Shown: in pieces, positions 37,782 through 45,189 of the stretch
How the letters are laid out: every line of letters starts with the position of its first letter
How positions within the stretch are numbered: the first letter of the stretch is position 1
Assembly: GCF_004745635.1 (NCBI RefSeq)
Contig: NZ_SRLB01000017.1
Span: 1 to 64,000 of the forward strand
Reading direction: 5' to 3'
Origin: Methylobacterium nonmethylotrophicum
GTDB taxonomy: Bacteria > Pseudomonadota > Alphaproteobacteria > Rhizobiales > Beijerinckiaceae
Length of the DNA stretch: 64,000 nucleotides
The notes under the pieces: model-generated
Told to the model about the DNA's origin: nothing
What the model saw: the letters and a program-made list of their open reading frames with translations, nothing else
Databases searched by the model: none
Program-made: the position numbers and the translations under genes

Positions 37782-37988
37782 ATGTCGGATGTCGTTCTCA
37801 AAATCGATCGCAGCAATTCTGCAGAACCTGGAATCACGTCACAGACCGAGGATCAGCGCCCGGACAGCGATCAACTAAGCCTGCAAGAACTCGATGAGAT
37901 CAATGGGGGCTTGCCTGCGCTCCTCATCGCAAGTCTTTTAACGGCGTATGGCGCGCGGGTCCTGCTTGGCGGCTCCCGGTATCTTTGA
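37782..37988 (+). CDS. Putative double-glycine leader peptide precursor 2
   Basis: 68 residues from ATG 37782 with GGAGAGG upstream. The leader (residues 1-43) begins MSDVVLKIDRSNSAE and ends LSLQELDEINGG, matching the LSxxELxxIxGG consensus of peptides matured by C39-type ABC transporters. The 25-residue core is hydrophobic (LPALLIASLLTAYGAR, then VLLGGSRYL). The gene and about 80 bases of its 5' region are duplicated as peptide gene 3, 344 bases further on. The leaders share 25 of 43 residues, the cores almost none. Confidence 0.72.
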   Translation: MSDVVLKIDRSNSAEPGITSQTEDQRPDSDQLSLQELDEINGGLPALLIASLLTAYGARVLLGGSRYL

Positions 37989-38125
37989 GGGCATAATCCC
38001 AATATCTTAAACGTCATGGAAGTCTGGCTGTCTAACACTGCAGATCGAACCAAAATCGATCTAGATTCGGTGAATTACAGCCACCGATCTGAGCCTTGTT
38101 GTTCCTGTCATCTTGGAGAAGACCC

Positions 38126-38329
38126 ATGTCGGATGTCGCTTTCGAAACCGATCGTCGCAACTCTGCCGAATTCAAGCTCGTGCCGCAGACCGAAGAGCAG
38201 CACGCGGACACAGGCGAGCTGAGCCTAGACGAACTTGATGAAGCCAACGGTGGTCTGCTGCTCCTCGTCGCTGCATTCGCGGGGGCCGTGGGCTACCGGA
38301 TGTACCTAGACTACCGCGGGTGGCGGTGA
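38126..38329 (+). CDS. Putative double-glycine leader peptide precursor 3
   Basis: 67 residues from ATG 38126 with TTGGAGAA upstream. It is a paralogue of peptide 2: the leader begins MSDVAFETDRRNSAE and ends LSLDELDEANGG at residue 43. The 24-residue core (LLLLVAAFAGAVGYRMYLDY, then RGWR) is hydrophobic first and basic-aromatic at its end, which suits a membrane-active peptide. No Cys. It is followed by a GNRA-loop terminator at 38361-38386, so it is the last gene of the cluster. Confidence 0.72.
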   Translation: MSDVAFETDRRNSAEFKLVPQTEEQHADTGELSLDELDEANGGLLLLVAAFAGAVGYRMYLDYRGWR

Positions 38330-38360
38330 TCGCAGGCCTAAGCAGATCTCGCATAGGTGG

Positions 38361-38386
38361 CCGCCGGTTTCGCAAGAAACCTGCGG
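38361..38386 (+). terminator. Terminator with GCAA tetraloop after the peptide cluster
   Basis: An 11-bp stem with one mismatch (38361-38371 and 38376-38386) closed by a GCAA tetraloop, followed by CAAAACAAAAAC. It lies 32 bases after the stop of peptide 3 and should end the peptide transcript. Confidence 0.7.
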
Positions 38387-38494
38387 CAAAACAAAAACCT
38401 GATCTGACGAAGCGAGTGTCCGCTCTTCATTGGCCAGACCATAGGAATGCTTGCATCGTGGCGCTCATGCTGGCGGGGCGGGGACGCATAGTGC

Positions 38495-38598
38495 CGCCTG
38501 AAGGACATCCGTAACATCGCCACCCGCTATGACAAGCTCGCCCGTGACACGTCTCGGCTATCACACTGGTCGCCGTCATCGCGTTCTGGTGCCGACGA
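38495..38598 (+). mobile_element. IS5-like transposase C-terminal remnant (frameshifted)
   Basis: Read from 38495, the sequence encodes RLKDIRNIATRYDKLARD. After a one-base frame change it continues VSAITLVAVIAFWC. That is the conserved C-terminal end of IS5-family transposases (RLKDWRRIATRYDKLA, AFWC). No start, no active-site part and no terminal repeats remain, so it is a relic. It lies behind the peptide cluster and marks past insertion at this site. Confidence 0.75.
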
Positions 38599-38658
38599 GC
38601 CTCGACCTTGACAGTCGTCGACTTCCGTTTGTGCACACTGCTCGCAGAGGCATGCTCA

Positions 38659-38721
38659 TCCCACGCGCGACCGCATCCTGAGGCCGCTCCACGGCACCTC
38701 AGGACGCGGTCACGCGTGGGA
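38659..38721. repeat. Long inverted repeat (25-bp arms)
   Basis: Arms 38659-38683 and 38697-38721 match at 23 of 25 positions; the inner ends are ATCCTGAGG and CCTCAGGAC, the outer ends TCCCACGCG and CGCGTGGGA. The loop is 13 bases. It resembles the CATCCTGAGG elements at 14938 and 29013. It could end the minus-strand response-regulator transcript (stop at 38772). Confidence 0.75.
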
Positions 38722-38771
38722 CAAACTCCGTGGATAGACTTGGCGGCCGCTCGCGCGATCCGCGGCCCTGC

Positions 38772-39437
38772 TCAGTTCGACGGCAAGCCCGCCAGGATGT
38801 GGTCGTAATCGAGGTTCGCGGTCTCGATCACGATCTGGGTCCGGCTGATGACCCCGAGCTTGCGCAGGATCTCCGAGACGTGGGCCTTGACGGTGGAATC
38901 GCCGACGCCGAGCTCGTGGGCGATCTGCTTGTTGAGCTTGCCCTGGCGGATCATCAGCAGCACCCGGACCTGCTGCGGGGTCAGCTCGGCGATGCGCTGG
39001 GCGATCGGCGCCTTGCCGGTCTTGCGGCCGGGGGCCTCGGCCGGGCCGGAGAGGCCCTCCGGCACGAAGACCGCGCCGTTGAGCACGTCGGTGATGGCAC
39101 GGATCAGGACCGGCTTGCCGGCGGCCTTCGGCACGAAGCCGGCGGCGCCATGGGCGAGCGCCTCGCGCACGATGCGCGGATCGTCGAGGCCCGACACGAC
39201 CAGCACCGGGATGCGCGGGAAGCGGGTGCGGATGGCGATCAGCCCATCGAAGCCGTTGACGCCCTGCATGGTGAGGTCGAGGAGCGTCAGGTCGATCGAG
39301 CGGGCCCGGGACAGGGCCGCGCAGGCGCTCTCGATGCCGTCCGCCTCCTCGACCTCGGCGGCCGGGAAGGCGAGGCGGACCGCGCTGCTCAGGGCATCGC
39401 GAAACAGCGGGTGATCGTCGACGATGATCAGGTGCAT
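38772..39437 (-). CDS. NarL/FixJ-type response regulator
   Basis: 221 residues from ATG 39437 (GGAGGGG upstream). Receiver domain ~1-120: LIIVDDHPLFRDAL with the acidic pair, phospho-acceptor Asp in LTLLDLTMQG, and the Lys in GFVPKAAGK. The C-terminal LuxR-type helix-turn-helix (~150-215) reads ELTPQQVRVLLMIRQGKLNKQIAHELGVGDSTVKAHVSEIL. It is divergent from the FIST and histidine kinase genes, so it is probably their output regulator. Confidence 0.92.
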   Translation of the reverse strand: MHLIIVDDHPLFRDALSSAVRLAFPAAEVEEADGIESACAALSRARSIDLTLLDLTMQGVNGFDGLIAIRTRFPRIPVLVVSGLDDPRIVREALAHGAAGFVPKAAGKPVLIRAITDVLNGAVFVPEGLSGPAEAPGRKTGKAPIAQRIAELTPQQVRVLLMIRQGKLNKQIAHELGVGDSTVKAHVSEILRKLGVISRTQIVIETANLDYDHILAGLPSN

Positions 39438-39987
39438 GTCCGACCCCTCCGCGACGGGCGTCCCGTCCGGCCGCGGAAGAGACACCTCAGGGGCCGGACC
39501 GGTCAATCCCACCATCGCTGCGGATCATCCTCTCACCAGGGCGCCGACCCGTGGCGCACGCAAACGCAGATCGGGCACAGCAACGCCGCCGCACCCAGAA
39601 GTCGACGGAAGAGTTATCACGCGGCCGCGCCAACAGCCACCGTGCTTTGGTACGGAGCCGCGGCGAAGATCCCGCCGGCTGCACCTTGGTCCAATGGTGG
39701 CGTGCGCCGAACCGGTCCTATCGTCACCCGACCTCGGAGGCGGATCAAGGACATCGTCACCGCGGAACGGGCGGGAGCGGAGCGTGGCATCCGGTGGCCG
39801 CGTCGCGTGGGGCGGCGCGGCCACCGATCGCGGGGGCGATCGCCCGTCCGCTTCCCAGCGCAGGCGCGGCCGCCGCACCGGCCGCGCCTGCGCACCCGCA
39901 GGTCCGTCCGCTGCCGTTGCCTTGCGCAACCCCTCGTCGCATAATGCGGCAACGCCGCGGCGGAGCCGGCGAGACGGGAGGGAGTCC
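39438..39987. other. Divergent regulatory region between response regulator and FIST gene
   Basis: 550 bases without a convincing gene. It contains the hairpin at 39858-39893 and the A/T-richer stretch GAAGAGTTATCACGCGG near 39607-39623. The codon bias of the frame in phase with the FIST gene is not protein-like here. Confidence 0.45.
39858..39893 (+). promoter_or_regulatory. Strong hairpin in the 5' leader of the FIST gene
   Basis: A perfect 15-bp stem (39858-39872 and 39879-39893, core AGGCGCGGCCG) with a six-base loop, about 95 bases upstream of the FIST start. It may be a terminator of an upstream short transcript or an attenuator in the leader. Confidence 0.45.
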
Positions 39988-41163
39988 TTGGCGCGGGGAG
40001 ATTCGGCGCACGGCACGCGCACGCGCTCGCATCGTTGCGGGATTCAGACGGCCTGGACCGAGGCCGCCGGGGCCGAGGCCGCCGTGGCGGCGCTCGCGTC
40101 CTCCCTCGACGTCACCCGCATCGCTCATCTGGTGATCTTCTTCTCGCCGGCCTACGGGGTCGAGGCGCTGAACGCCGCGCTGGCCCGCGCCTTCCCGGGC
40201 GTGCGGGTCGCCGGCTGCACCTCCTCGGGCGAGATCAGCCCGATGGCCGGGCTCGACCGCGGCCTCGTGGCGATCGCCTTCCCGCACGAGGGCTTTCGCA
40301 TCGCCTCGACGGTGCTGGAATCCGTCGACCACCTCGACGCCGAGCGGGCCGCCGCCTCGATCCGCTCCTTACGCTGCGCGCTCGAGACGATCGCTCGCGG
40401 CGGGCAGCGTTTCGCCATCTCGCTGATCGACGGGCTCGCCAACGCGGAGGAGACGGTGATCGCCGCGATCGGCTACGGGCTCGACGGGGTGCCGCTGGTC
40501 GGCGGCTCGGCGGGCGACGAGCTGACCTTCTCCGAGACGGCGCTGATCCATGACGGGCGGGTGCACCGCCGGGCCGCGATCCTGCTGCTGGTCGAGTCCG
40601 ACTTCCCGGTCGAGATCTTCAAGAACGACAATTTCGAGCCGACCGGCGTCAAGTTCGTGGTCACCGACACCGACCACGAGCAGCGCACGGTGCGCGAGCT
40701 CAACGCCGAGCCGGCGGCGGTCGAGTACGCCAACGCGCTCGGCCTCGATCCCGACGCGCTCACGCCGACGAGCTTCGCCGCGCACCCGCTGGTGGTGCGG
40801 GTCGGCGGCGACTATTTCTGCCGCTCGATCCGCCACCTCAACCCGGATCTGTCGCTCAGCTTCCACTGCGCGATCGAGAGCGGCGTGGTCCTGACCCTGG
40901 CGCGCCAGAAGGACCTGGTCGAGGCGACCCGCGAGGAGCTCGCGCGGCTCGACGCGCGGCTCGGTGGCGTCGACCTGGTGATCGGCTTCGAATGCGTGCT
41001 GCGCCGCCTCGACGCCGAGATCCACCAGGCCCGCCACAGCATCGCCGAGCTCTACCGGCACTACAACGTCGTCGGCTTCGAGACCTACGGCGAGCAGTAC
41101 CGGTCGATGCACCTGAACCAGACCTTCACGGGCATCGCCATCGGCCGGCCCGCCGGCCCGTGA
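39988..41163 (+). CDS. FIST-domain sensor protein (NosP-like)
   Basis: 391 residues from a TTG start chosen because GGGAGGGAG lies directly upstream and no ATG or GTG fits. The FIST N-terminal domain (~10-210) includes AHLVIFFSPAYGVEALNAAL, VRVAGCTSSGEISP and GVPLVGGSAGDELTF. FIST_C (~215-375) includes AIGRP at the end and the VGFETYGEQYRSMHLNQTFTGIAIG block typical of the family. In Pseudomonas and relatives, NosP is a FIST heme protein that senses nitric oxide and controls the neighbouring kinase NahK. Here the next gene overlaps it (GTGA) and encodes just such a kinase. Confidence 0.88.
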   Translation: MARGDSAHGTRTRSHRCGIQTAWTEAAGAEAAVAALASSLDVTRIAHLVIFFSPAYGVEALNAALARAFPGVRVAGCTSSGEISPMAGLDRGLVAIAFPHEGFRIASTVLESVDHLDAERAAASIRSLRCALETIARGGQRFAISLIDGLANAEETVIAAIGYGLDGVPLVGGSAGDELTFSETALIHDGRVHRRAAILLLVESDFPVEIFKNDNFEPTGVKFVVTDTDHEQRTVRELNAEPAAVEYANALGLDPDALTPTSFAAHPLVVRVGGDYFCRSIRHLNPDLSLSFHCAIESGVVLTLARQKDLVEATREELARLDARLGGVDLVIGFECVLRRLDAEIHQARHSIAELYRHYNVVGFETYGEQYRSMHLNQTFTGIAIGRPAGP

Positions 41164-42554
41164 CCGGGACGGACGAGGCGAAGGCGGGGCCGGCGGGCGA
41201 CGCCGTCGCCGCCGAGGACGTCGCGACCAAGGACGTCGCGACCTTGCACCGCCGCATCGCCAAGCTGGAGCGCATCAACGCCGCCCTGATGTCCCAGGTC
41301 GAGCGCACGATGGACCAGCGCGGCAGCGCCTACTCGCTGTTCCAGACCGCCATCACCCTCGAGGGCCAGGTCCGCGCCCGCACCGAGGAGCTGACGGCGC
41401 TGATGCGCAGCCTGGAGCGGTCGAACCAGGCGCTCACCGCCGCCAAGGAGGAGGCCGAGCAGGCCAACCGCTCGAAGACCCGCTTCCTGACGGCCGCGAG
41501 CCACGACCTGCTCCAGCCCCTCAATGCCGCCCGGCTGTCGCTCTCGGCGCTCGCCGACATGCCGGTCGGGCCGGAGGCCCGCGGCATCGTCGGACAGGTC
41601 GAGCGGGGCCTGCAGACCATCGAGGACCTGATCAAGACGCTCCTCGACATCTCGAAGCTCGATGCCGGGCTGATCCAGCCGGTGGTGCGGCCGGTGCGCG
41701 TCGCCGACGTGCTCGAGAGCCTGGAGGCGAGCTTCGGGCCGCTCGCCGCCCGCAAGGGCCTGCGCCTCTCGGTGCGGGGCGGGCAAGCCTGGGTGGCGAG
41801 CGACCTGGTGCTGCTCCAGCGCATCCTCCAGAACCTCGTCTCGAACGCGATCCGCTACACCGCCGCCGGCGGCGTGCTGGTGGCGGCGCGCAAGCGCGGG
41901 GCCGAGATCCGGATCGACGTGGTCGATTCCGGCTCCGGCATCCCGGAGGGCGAGCAGGAGCTGATCTTCGAGGAATTCCATCGCGGCGGGCGGGAGAGCG
42001 TCGACGGCGAGATCGCGCTGGGCCTCGGCCTGGCGATCGTGCGCCGCTCGGCCCAGGCGCTCGGGCATCACCTGAGCCTCGATTCCCGCGTCGGCCACGG
42101 CTCGCGCTTCAGCCTGCACCTGACGCCTTGCGCCCCCGAGCCGCCCCGGCCCGCCCCCTCGCTGGTGCCGCCGACGAGCCTCACCGGCGCCCGCATCGCC
42201 CTCATCGAGAACGACAAGGCGGCCCTGGAGGCCCTGGCGCGGCTCTTCCACGGCTGGGATGCCAACGCCTTCGCGGCCCGCGACCACCTGAGCCTGGTGC
42301 GGCTCCTCGGGACCACCTGGAGCCCCGACGTGGTCGTGGCCGACTACCACCTCGACGGCGGCGCCTGCGGCCTCGACACCGTGGCCTGGCTGCGCTCGGT
42401 CCACGGCCATGACATCCCGGCGGTCATCACCACCGCCGACCATTCGGCCGAGGTCGAGGCGCGGGTGCGGGCCGCCCGCTGCGAACTCGTCCACAAGCCG
42501 CTGAAGCCCGCCCAGCTGCGGGCGCTGCTCGCCCACCTCCTGAGCCGGGGCTGA
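41160..42554 (+). CDS. Hybrid histidine kinase (NahK-like, with receiver domain)
   Basis: 464 residues from GTG 41160, overlapping the FIST stop. A coiled coil at ~28-105 leads into the HisKA domain with phospho-accepting His115 in FLTAASHDLLQPLNAARLSL, a sequence shared with NahK/ExaD-type kinases. The ATPase domain follows (NLVSNAIRYT N box, VVDSGSGIPEG, GLGLAIVRRSAQALG), then a receiver domain (~335-460) with Asp in VVVADYHLDGG and Lys in VHKPLKPAQL. It has no membrane helix, so input comes from a cytoplasmic partner, most likely the FIST protein. The phosphate could pass to the divergent NarL-type regulator. Confidence 0.9.
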   Translation: MTGTDEAKAGPAGDAVAAEDVATKDVATLHRRIAKLERINAALMSQVERTMDQRGSAYSLFQTAITLEGQVRARTEELTALMRSLERSNQALTAAKEEAEQANRSKTRFLTAASHDLLQPLNAARLSLSALADMPVGPEARGIVGQVERGLQTIEDLIKTLLDISKLDAGLIQPVVRPVRVADVLESLEASFGPLAARKGLRLSVRGGQAWVASDLVLLQRILQNLVSNAIRYTAAGGVLVAARKRGAEIRIDVVDSGSGIPEGEQELIFEEFHRGGRESVDGEIALGLGLAIVRRSAQALGHHLSLDSRVGHGSRFSLHLTPCAPEPPRPAPSLVPPTSLTGARIALIENDKAALEALARLFHGWDANAFAARDHLSLVRLLGTTWSPDVVVADYHLDGGACGLDTVAWLRSVHGHDIPAVITTADHSAEVEARVRAARCELVHKPLKPAQLRALLAHLLSRG

Positions 42555-42811
42555 GCGCTCCGCGATTGTTTCCGAAAGATGTCCCGCAGGCGGGAGAATG
42601 ATGGCCTTCGCTCAGTCTTAGGCCACGTGGACGATCGCGAAGGACCATCTCTCGAGATTTCCTCGGTGAATGGCACGAATGATCTAAGCACAATGAGACA
42701 TGGACGGTTGCGCGCACGCAACATACAGCATCAATACGAGTTTGGTGCCGCTGGAAGGGATTATCTGTCCGCTCGCATGTGGCATCTCTCCTGAACGCGG
42801 GGAGGTCCAGC
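42555..42811. other. Intergenic region, A/T-richer, no gene seen
   Basis: 257 bases, clearly less GC-rich than the flanking genes. A 71-codon frame (42579-42794) shows no ribosome site or recognisable motif. I regard the stretch as a promoter region of the reductase gene. Confidence 0.4.
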
Positions 42812-43963
42812 GTGGGACGGATACTACTGACAGGCGCAACCGGCTTTCTGGGCGGCGCCGTTCTTCATCAGGCGTTGAGCCGGCGCGACGGGACCGAGTG
42901 GGTCTGCCTCGTGCGCTGCCCCAGCGCCGAGCAGGGCCGGCAGCGTATCGCCGCGCGGCTGTCCCGCTTCACCGACCCGTTCACCGCCCAGCGCCTCGCC
43001 CGCTCCGTCGAGGTGGTGCCGGGCGACTTCACCCGGGCCGACCTCGACGCCGACCCGCGGCTCGATTCCGTCACCCACGTGCTGCATCTCGCCGCCGACA
43101 CCTCGTGGTGGGGCGAGGAGCGCGTCAGCCGCACCAACCACGACGGCACCCTGGCGCTCGCCCGCCGCGCGCGGACCATGCCGCGCCTCGCCCGCTTCCT
43201 CCATGTCAGCACCGCGATGATCTGCGGGGCCGAGGCGCCGTCCCTCGTCGAGGAGGCGGCCTACCCGTCCCGCGACGCCCGCCACCTCGTCGCCTACACG
43301 GTCTCGAAGGCGGCGGCCGAGACATCCCTCGCCGGCACCTTCTCGGACCTGCCGATCGTGGTGGCCCGCCCGTCGATCGTCGTCGGGCACTCGACGCTCG
43401 GCGCGGCGCCGAGCTCGAGCATCCTGTGGGTGATCCGCGCCGCCGACCGGCTGCGCCTGGTGCCGTGCGATCCGGACAGCGCCGTCGACGTCGTCCCGGT
43501 CGACTGGGTCGCCGACAGCCTGCTCGGGCTCCTGCGCAAGTCGCAGCTCGCCCACGACCTCTACCACGTCTCGGCCGGCGCTCGCGCGCGGGCCACCTGG
43601 CACGACCTGATGCGGGCCTTCGAGGCCGCCGATCCGGCGGGCGGCGTCCGGACTTTCACCCGGTTCGACCTCGCCGCCGACCGGGCGCTGCTGCGCCGGC
43701 GCTTCGCCGAGACCTTCGGCCTCGACGGCTCCCTGAAGCAGGCGATGCTGCGGGCGGTGCGGGCCTACTACGCCTTCTCGTCCCTCGACCTGACCTTCTC
43801 GAACGCGCGGCTCCTCGCGGAAGGCCTCCCGCCCCCGCCCGCCTTCGCCGACTACCTCAAGGTCTGCCTCGCCAACGCGCCGGAGATCACCGAGCAGTTC
43901 GCCGACGACCTCGACATGTTCGTGCCGCCGGCCCCGTCCCTGCCGCTGACGGCGAGCGCATGA
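42812..43963 (+). CDS. Extended SDR / thioester-reductase-like NAD-binding protein
   Basis: 383 residues from GTG 42812 (GGGGAGG upstream). The start VGRILLTGATGFLGGAVLHQAL is a Rossmann TGxxGxxG fold, and VTHVLHLAAD and YTVSKAAAE (Tyr-x-x-x-Lys catalytic pair) follow as in extended short-chain dehydrogenases of the NAD_binding_4 (thioester or fatty acyl reductase) group. The C-terminal part is helical. The stop overlaps the start of the SMR exporter (ATGA), so they form an operon. The substrate is unknown. Confidence 0.85.
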   Translation: MGRILLTGATGFLGGAVLHQALSRRDGTEWVCLVRCPSAEQGRQRIAARLSRFTDPFTAQRLARSVEVVPGDFTRADLDADPRLDSVTHVLHLAADTSWWGEERVSRTNHDGTLALARRARTMPRLARFLHVSTAMICGAEAPSLVEEAAYPSRDARHLVAYTVSKAAAETSLAGTFSDLPIVVARPSIVVGHSTLGAAPSSSILWVIRAADRLRLVPCDPDSAVDVVPVDWVADSLLGLLRKSQLAHDLYHVSAGARARATWHDLMRAFEAADPAGGVRTFTRFDLAADRALLRRRFAETFGLDGSLKQAMLRAVRAYYAFSSLDLTFSNARLLAEGLPPPPAFADYLKVCLANAPEITEQFADDLDMFVPPAPSLPLTASA

Positions 43964-44286
43964 ACCCGTTCCTGACCCTCGCGGTGGCGATCGGCGCCGA
44001 GATCACCGCGACCCTCGCGCTCAAGGCCGCCGACGGCCTCACCCGCCCGGGCCCGACCCTGCTGGTCGTGCTCGGCTACGGCACCGCGCTCTGGCTGATG
44101 TCGACCAGCATGGACATGCTGCCGATCGGGGTCGTCTACGCGATCTGGGCCGGGATCGGCATGGTCGGGGCGGCGGTCGGCGGTGCCATCCTGTTCGGCG
44201 AGCCGGTCACGCCGCTGATGATCCTCGGCATCGGGGTGATCGCGCTCGGCGTCGGCATCCTGGCGGCGGCCCAGGCTCACGCCTGA
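43960..44286 (+). CDS. SMR-family small multidrug exporter
   Basis: 108 residues with four membrane helices. The essential membrane Glu stands in AVAIGAEITATLALKAADG (Glu14). GVVYAIWAGIGMVGAAVGG and GIGVIALGVGIL complete the family pattern. It acts as a dimer that exchanges lipophilic cations or guanidinium for protons. It is translationally coupled to the reductase. The last codons overlap the end of the convergent tetR gene by 10 bases. Confidence 0.92.
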   Translation: MNPFLTLAVAIGAEITATLALKAADGLTRPGPTLLVVLGYGTALWLMSTSMDMLPIGVVYAIWAGIGMVGAAVGGAILFGEPVTPLMILGIGVIALGVGILAAAQAHA

Positions 44287-44861
44287 GGGCGGGTCACCGC
44301 GGCGAGCAGCTGAACGGCGCCGTCGATCGCCTCGCGCATCGCGGCCTCGTCCCAATGCACCCGGGCGAGCACGTAGCCGCCCTCGATCACCGCGATCAGC
44401 GCGGCGGCGAGCGGGCCGGGCTCGATCCCGGGCGACAGGCTCCCGGCCGCCTCCGCTTCCCGAAGGCTCGCGCGCAGGGACGCCTGGATGTGGCCGAGAT
44501 AGGCCGCGACCGGTTCGCGCAGGGCCGGCTCCTCCATGGCGGATTCGTTGGCGAGGCGGCCGAGGCGGCAGCCGCGCAGGGCCTGCCGCTCGCGGGTCAG
44601 ATAGGCCCGGACGCGGTCGAGGGGCGGGGTGCCGGCGGCAAACAGCCCGTCGACGACCGCGATCTCCTCCTCGGCCATCTCGGCGAGCGCCGCGGCCGCC
44701 ACCTCCCGCTTGCCCGGGAAGTGATGGTAGAGGCTGCCCTGGCCGGCGCCGCTGCGCTCGAGCACGTCCCGCGGGCTCGTCGCCTCGTAGCCGCGCTCCC
44801 ACAGCAGCGCCTTCGTGGCCGCGACGATCGCCTCGCGCTTCGATGATCCCTGCCGCGGCAC
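44277..44861 (-). CDS. TetR/AcrR-family transcription regulator
   Basis: 194 residues. The N-terminal helix-turn-helix (~10-55) reads IVAATKALLWERGYEATSPRDVLERSGAGQGSLYHHFPGKREV, typical of TetR. The C-terminal region is helical with CRLGRLANE, seen in the TetR group that controls small exporters and oxidoreductases. It is convergent with the reductase/SMR operon with a 10-base overlap and is the best candidate regulator of it. Confidence 0.92.
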   Translation of the reverse strand: MPRQGSSKREAIVAATKALLWERGYEATSPRDVLERSGAGQGSLYHHFPGKREVAAAALAEMAEEEIAVVDGLFAAGTPPLDRVRAYLTRERQALRGCRLGRLANESAMEEPALREPVAAYLGHIQASLRASLREAEAAGSLSPGIEPGPLAAALIAVIEGGYVLARVHWDEAAMREAIDGAVQLLAAVTRPQA

Positions 44862-45189
44862 GTCCTGTCTCCTGTCGCCGCCGAGGCTGTCCGGAACAGG
44901 GAAGAGGCGCGGGTCTCCTCCATCCCGGATAGCCCCGCGTCATCGGTGAGCGGTATGCCGCGCCCGGGCCAGTCAGGCCAGAGCCTTGGGATTGCCCCGG
45001 ATCGGGTTCTTGCTCGTTTTGCGTGGATGGCGGTGAATCGACTCGGGCCGCTGATGGGGAGGCCTGCCCTCCCCATCGTGGGCGGCATGGATATTCCCCT
45101 CGCCATCCCCGAGCGCCGTGTCGCGCGGTTCGTAGAGCATCACGAGGATCACCTCATCATCCCCGTGCAACTGGACGCAGCCAGCCAGC
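44862..45189. other. Intergenic region before the ISL3 relic
   Basis: About 330 bases. The minus-strand frame 44973-45170 has a protein-like piece (DDEVILVMLYEPRD, then KNPIRGNPKALA and a stop) that may be the tail of a lost gene. I do not recognise it and do not call it a gene. Confidence 0.35.

Noticed and set aside
37678-38222. Alternative frames with MSFSKSIAAIL and MSLSKPIVATL over peptide genes 2 and 3
   Set aside because: These are out-of-frame readings of the two duplicated leaders. They resemble each other only because the DNA is duplicated.
42579-42794. 71-codon frame before the reductase gene
   Set aside because: No ribosome site or recognisable motif; the region looks like a promoter.
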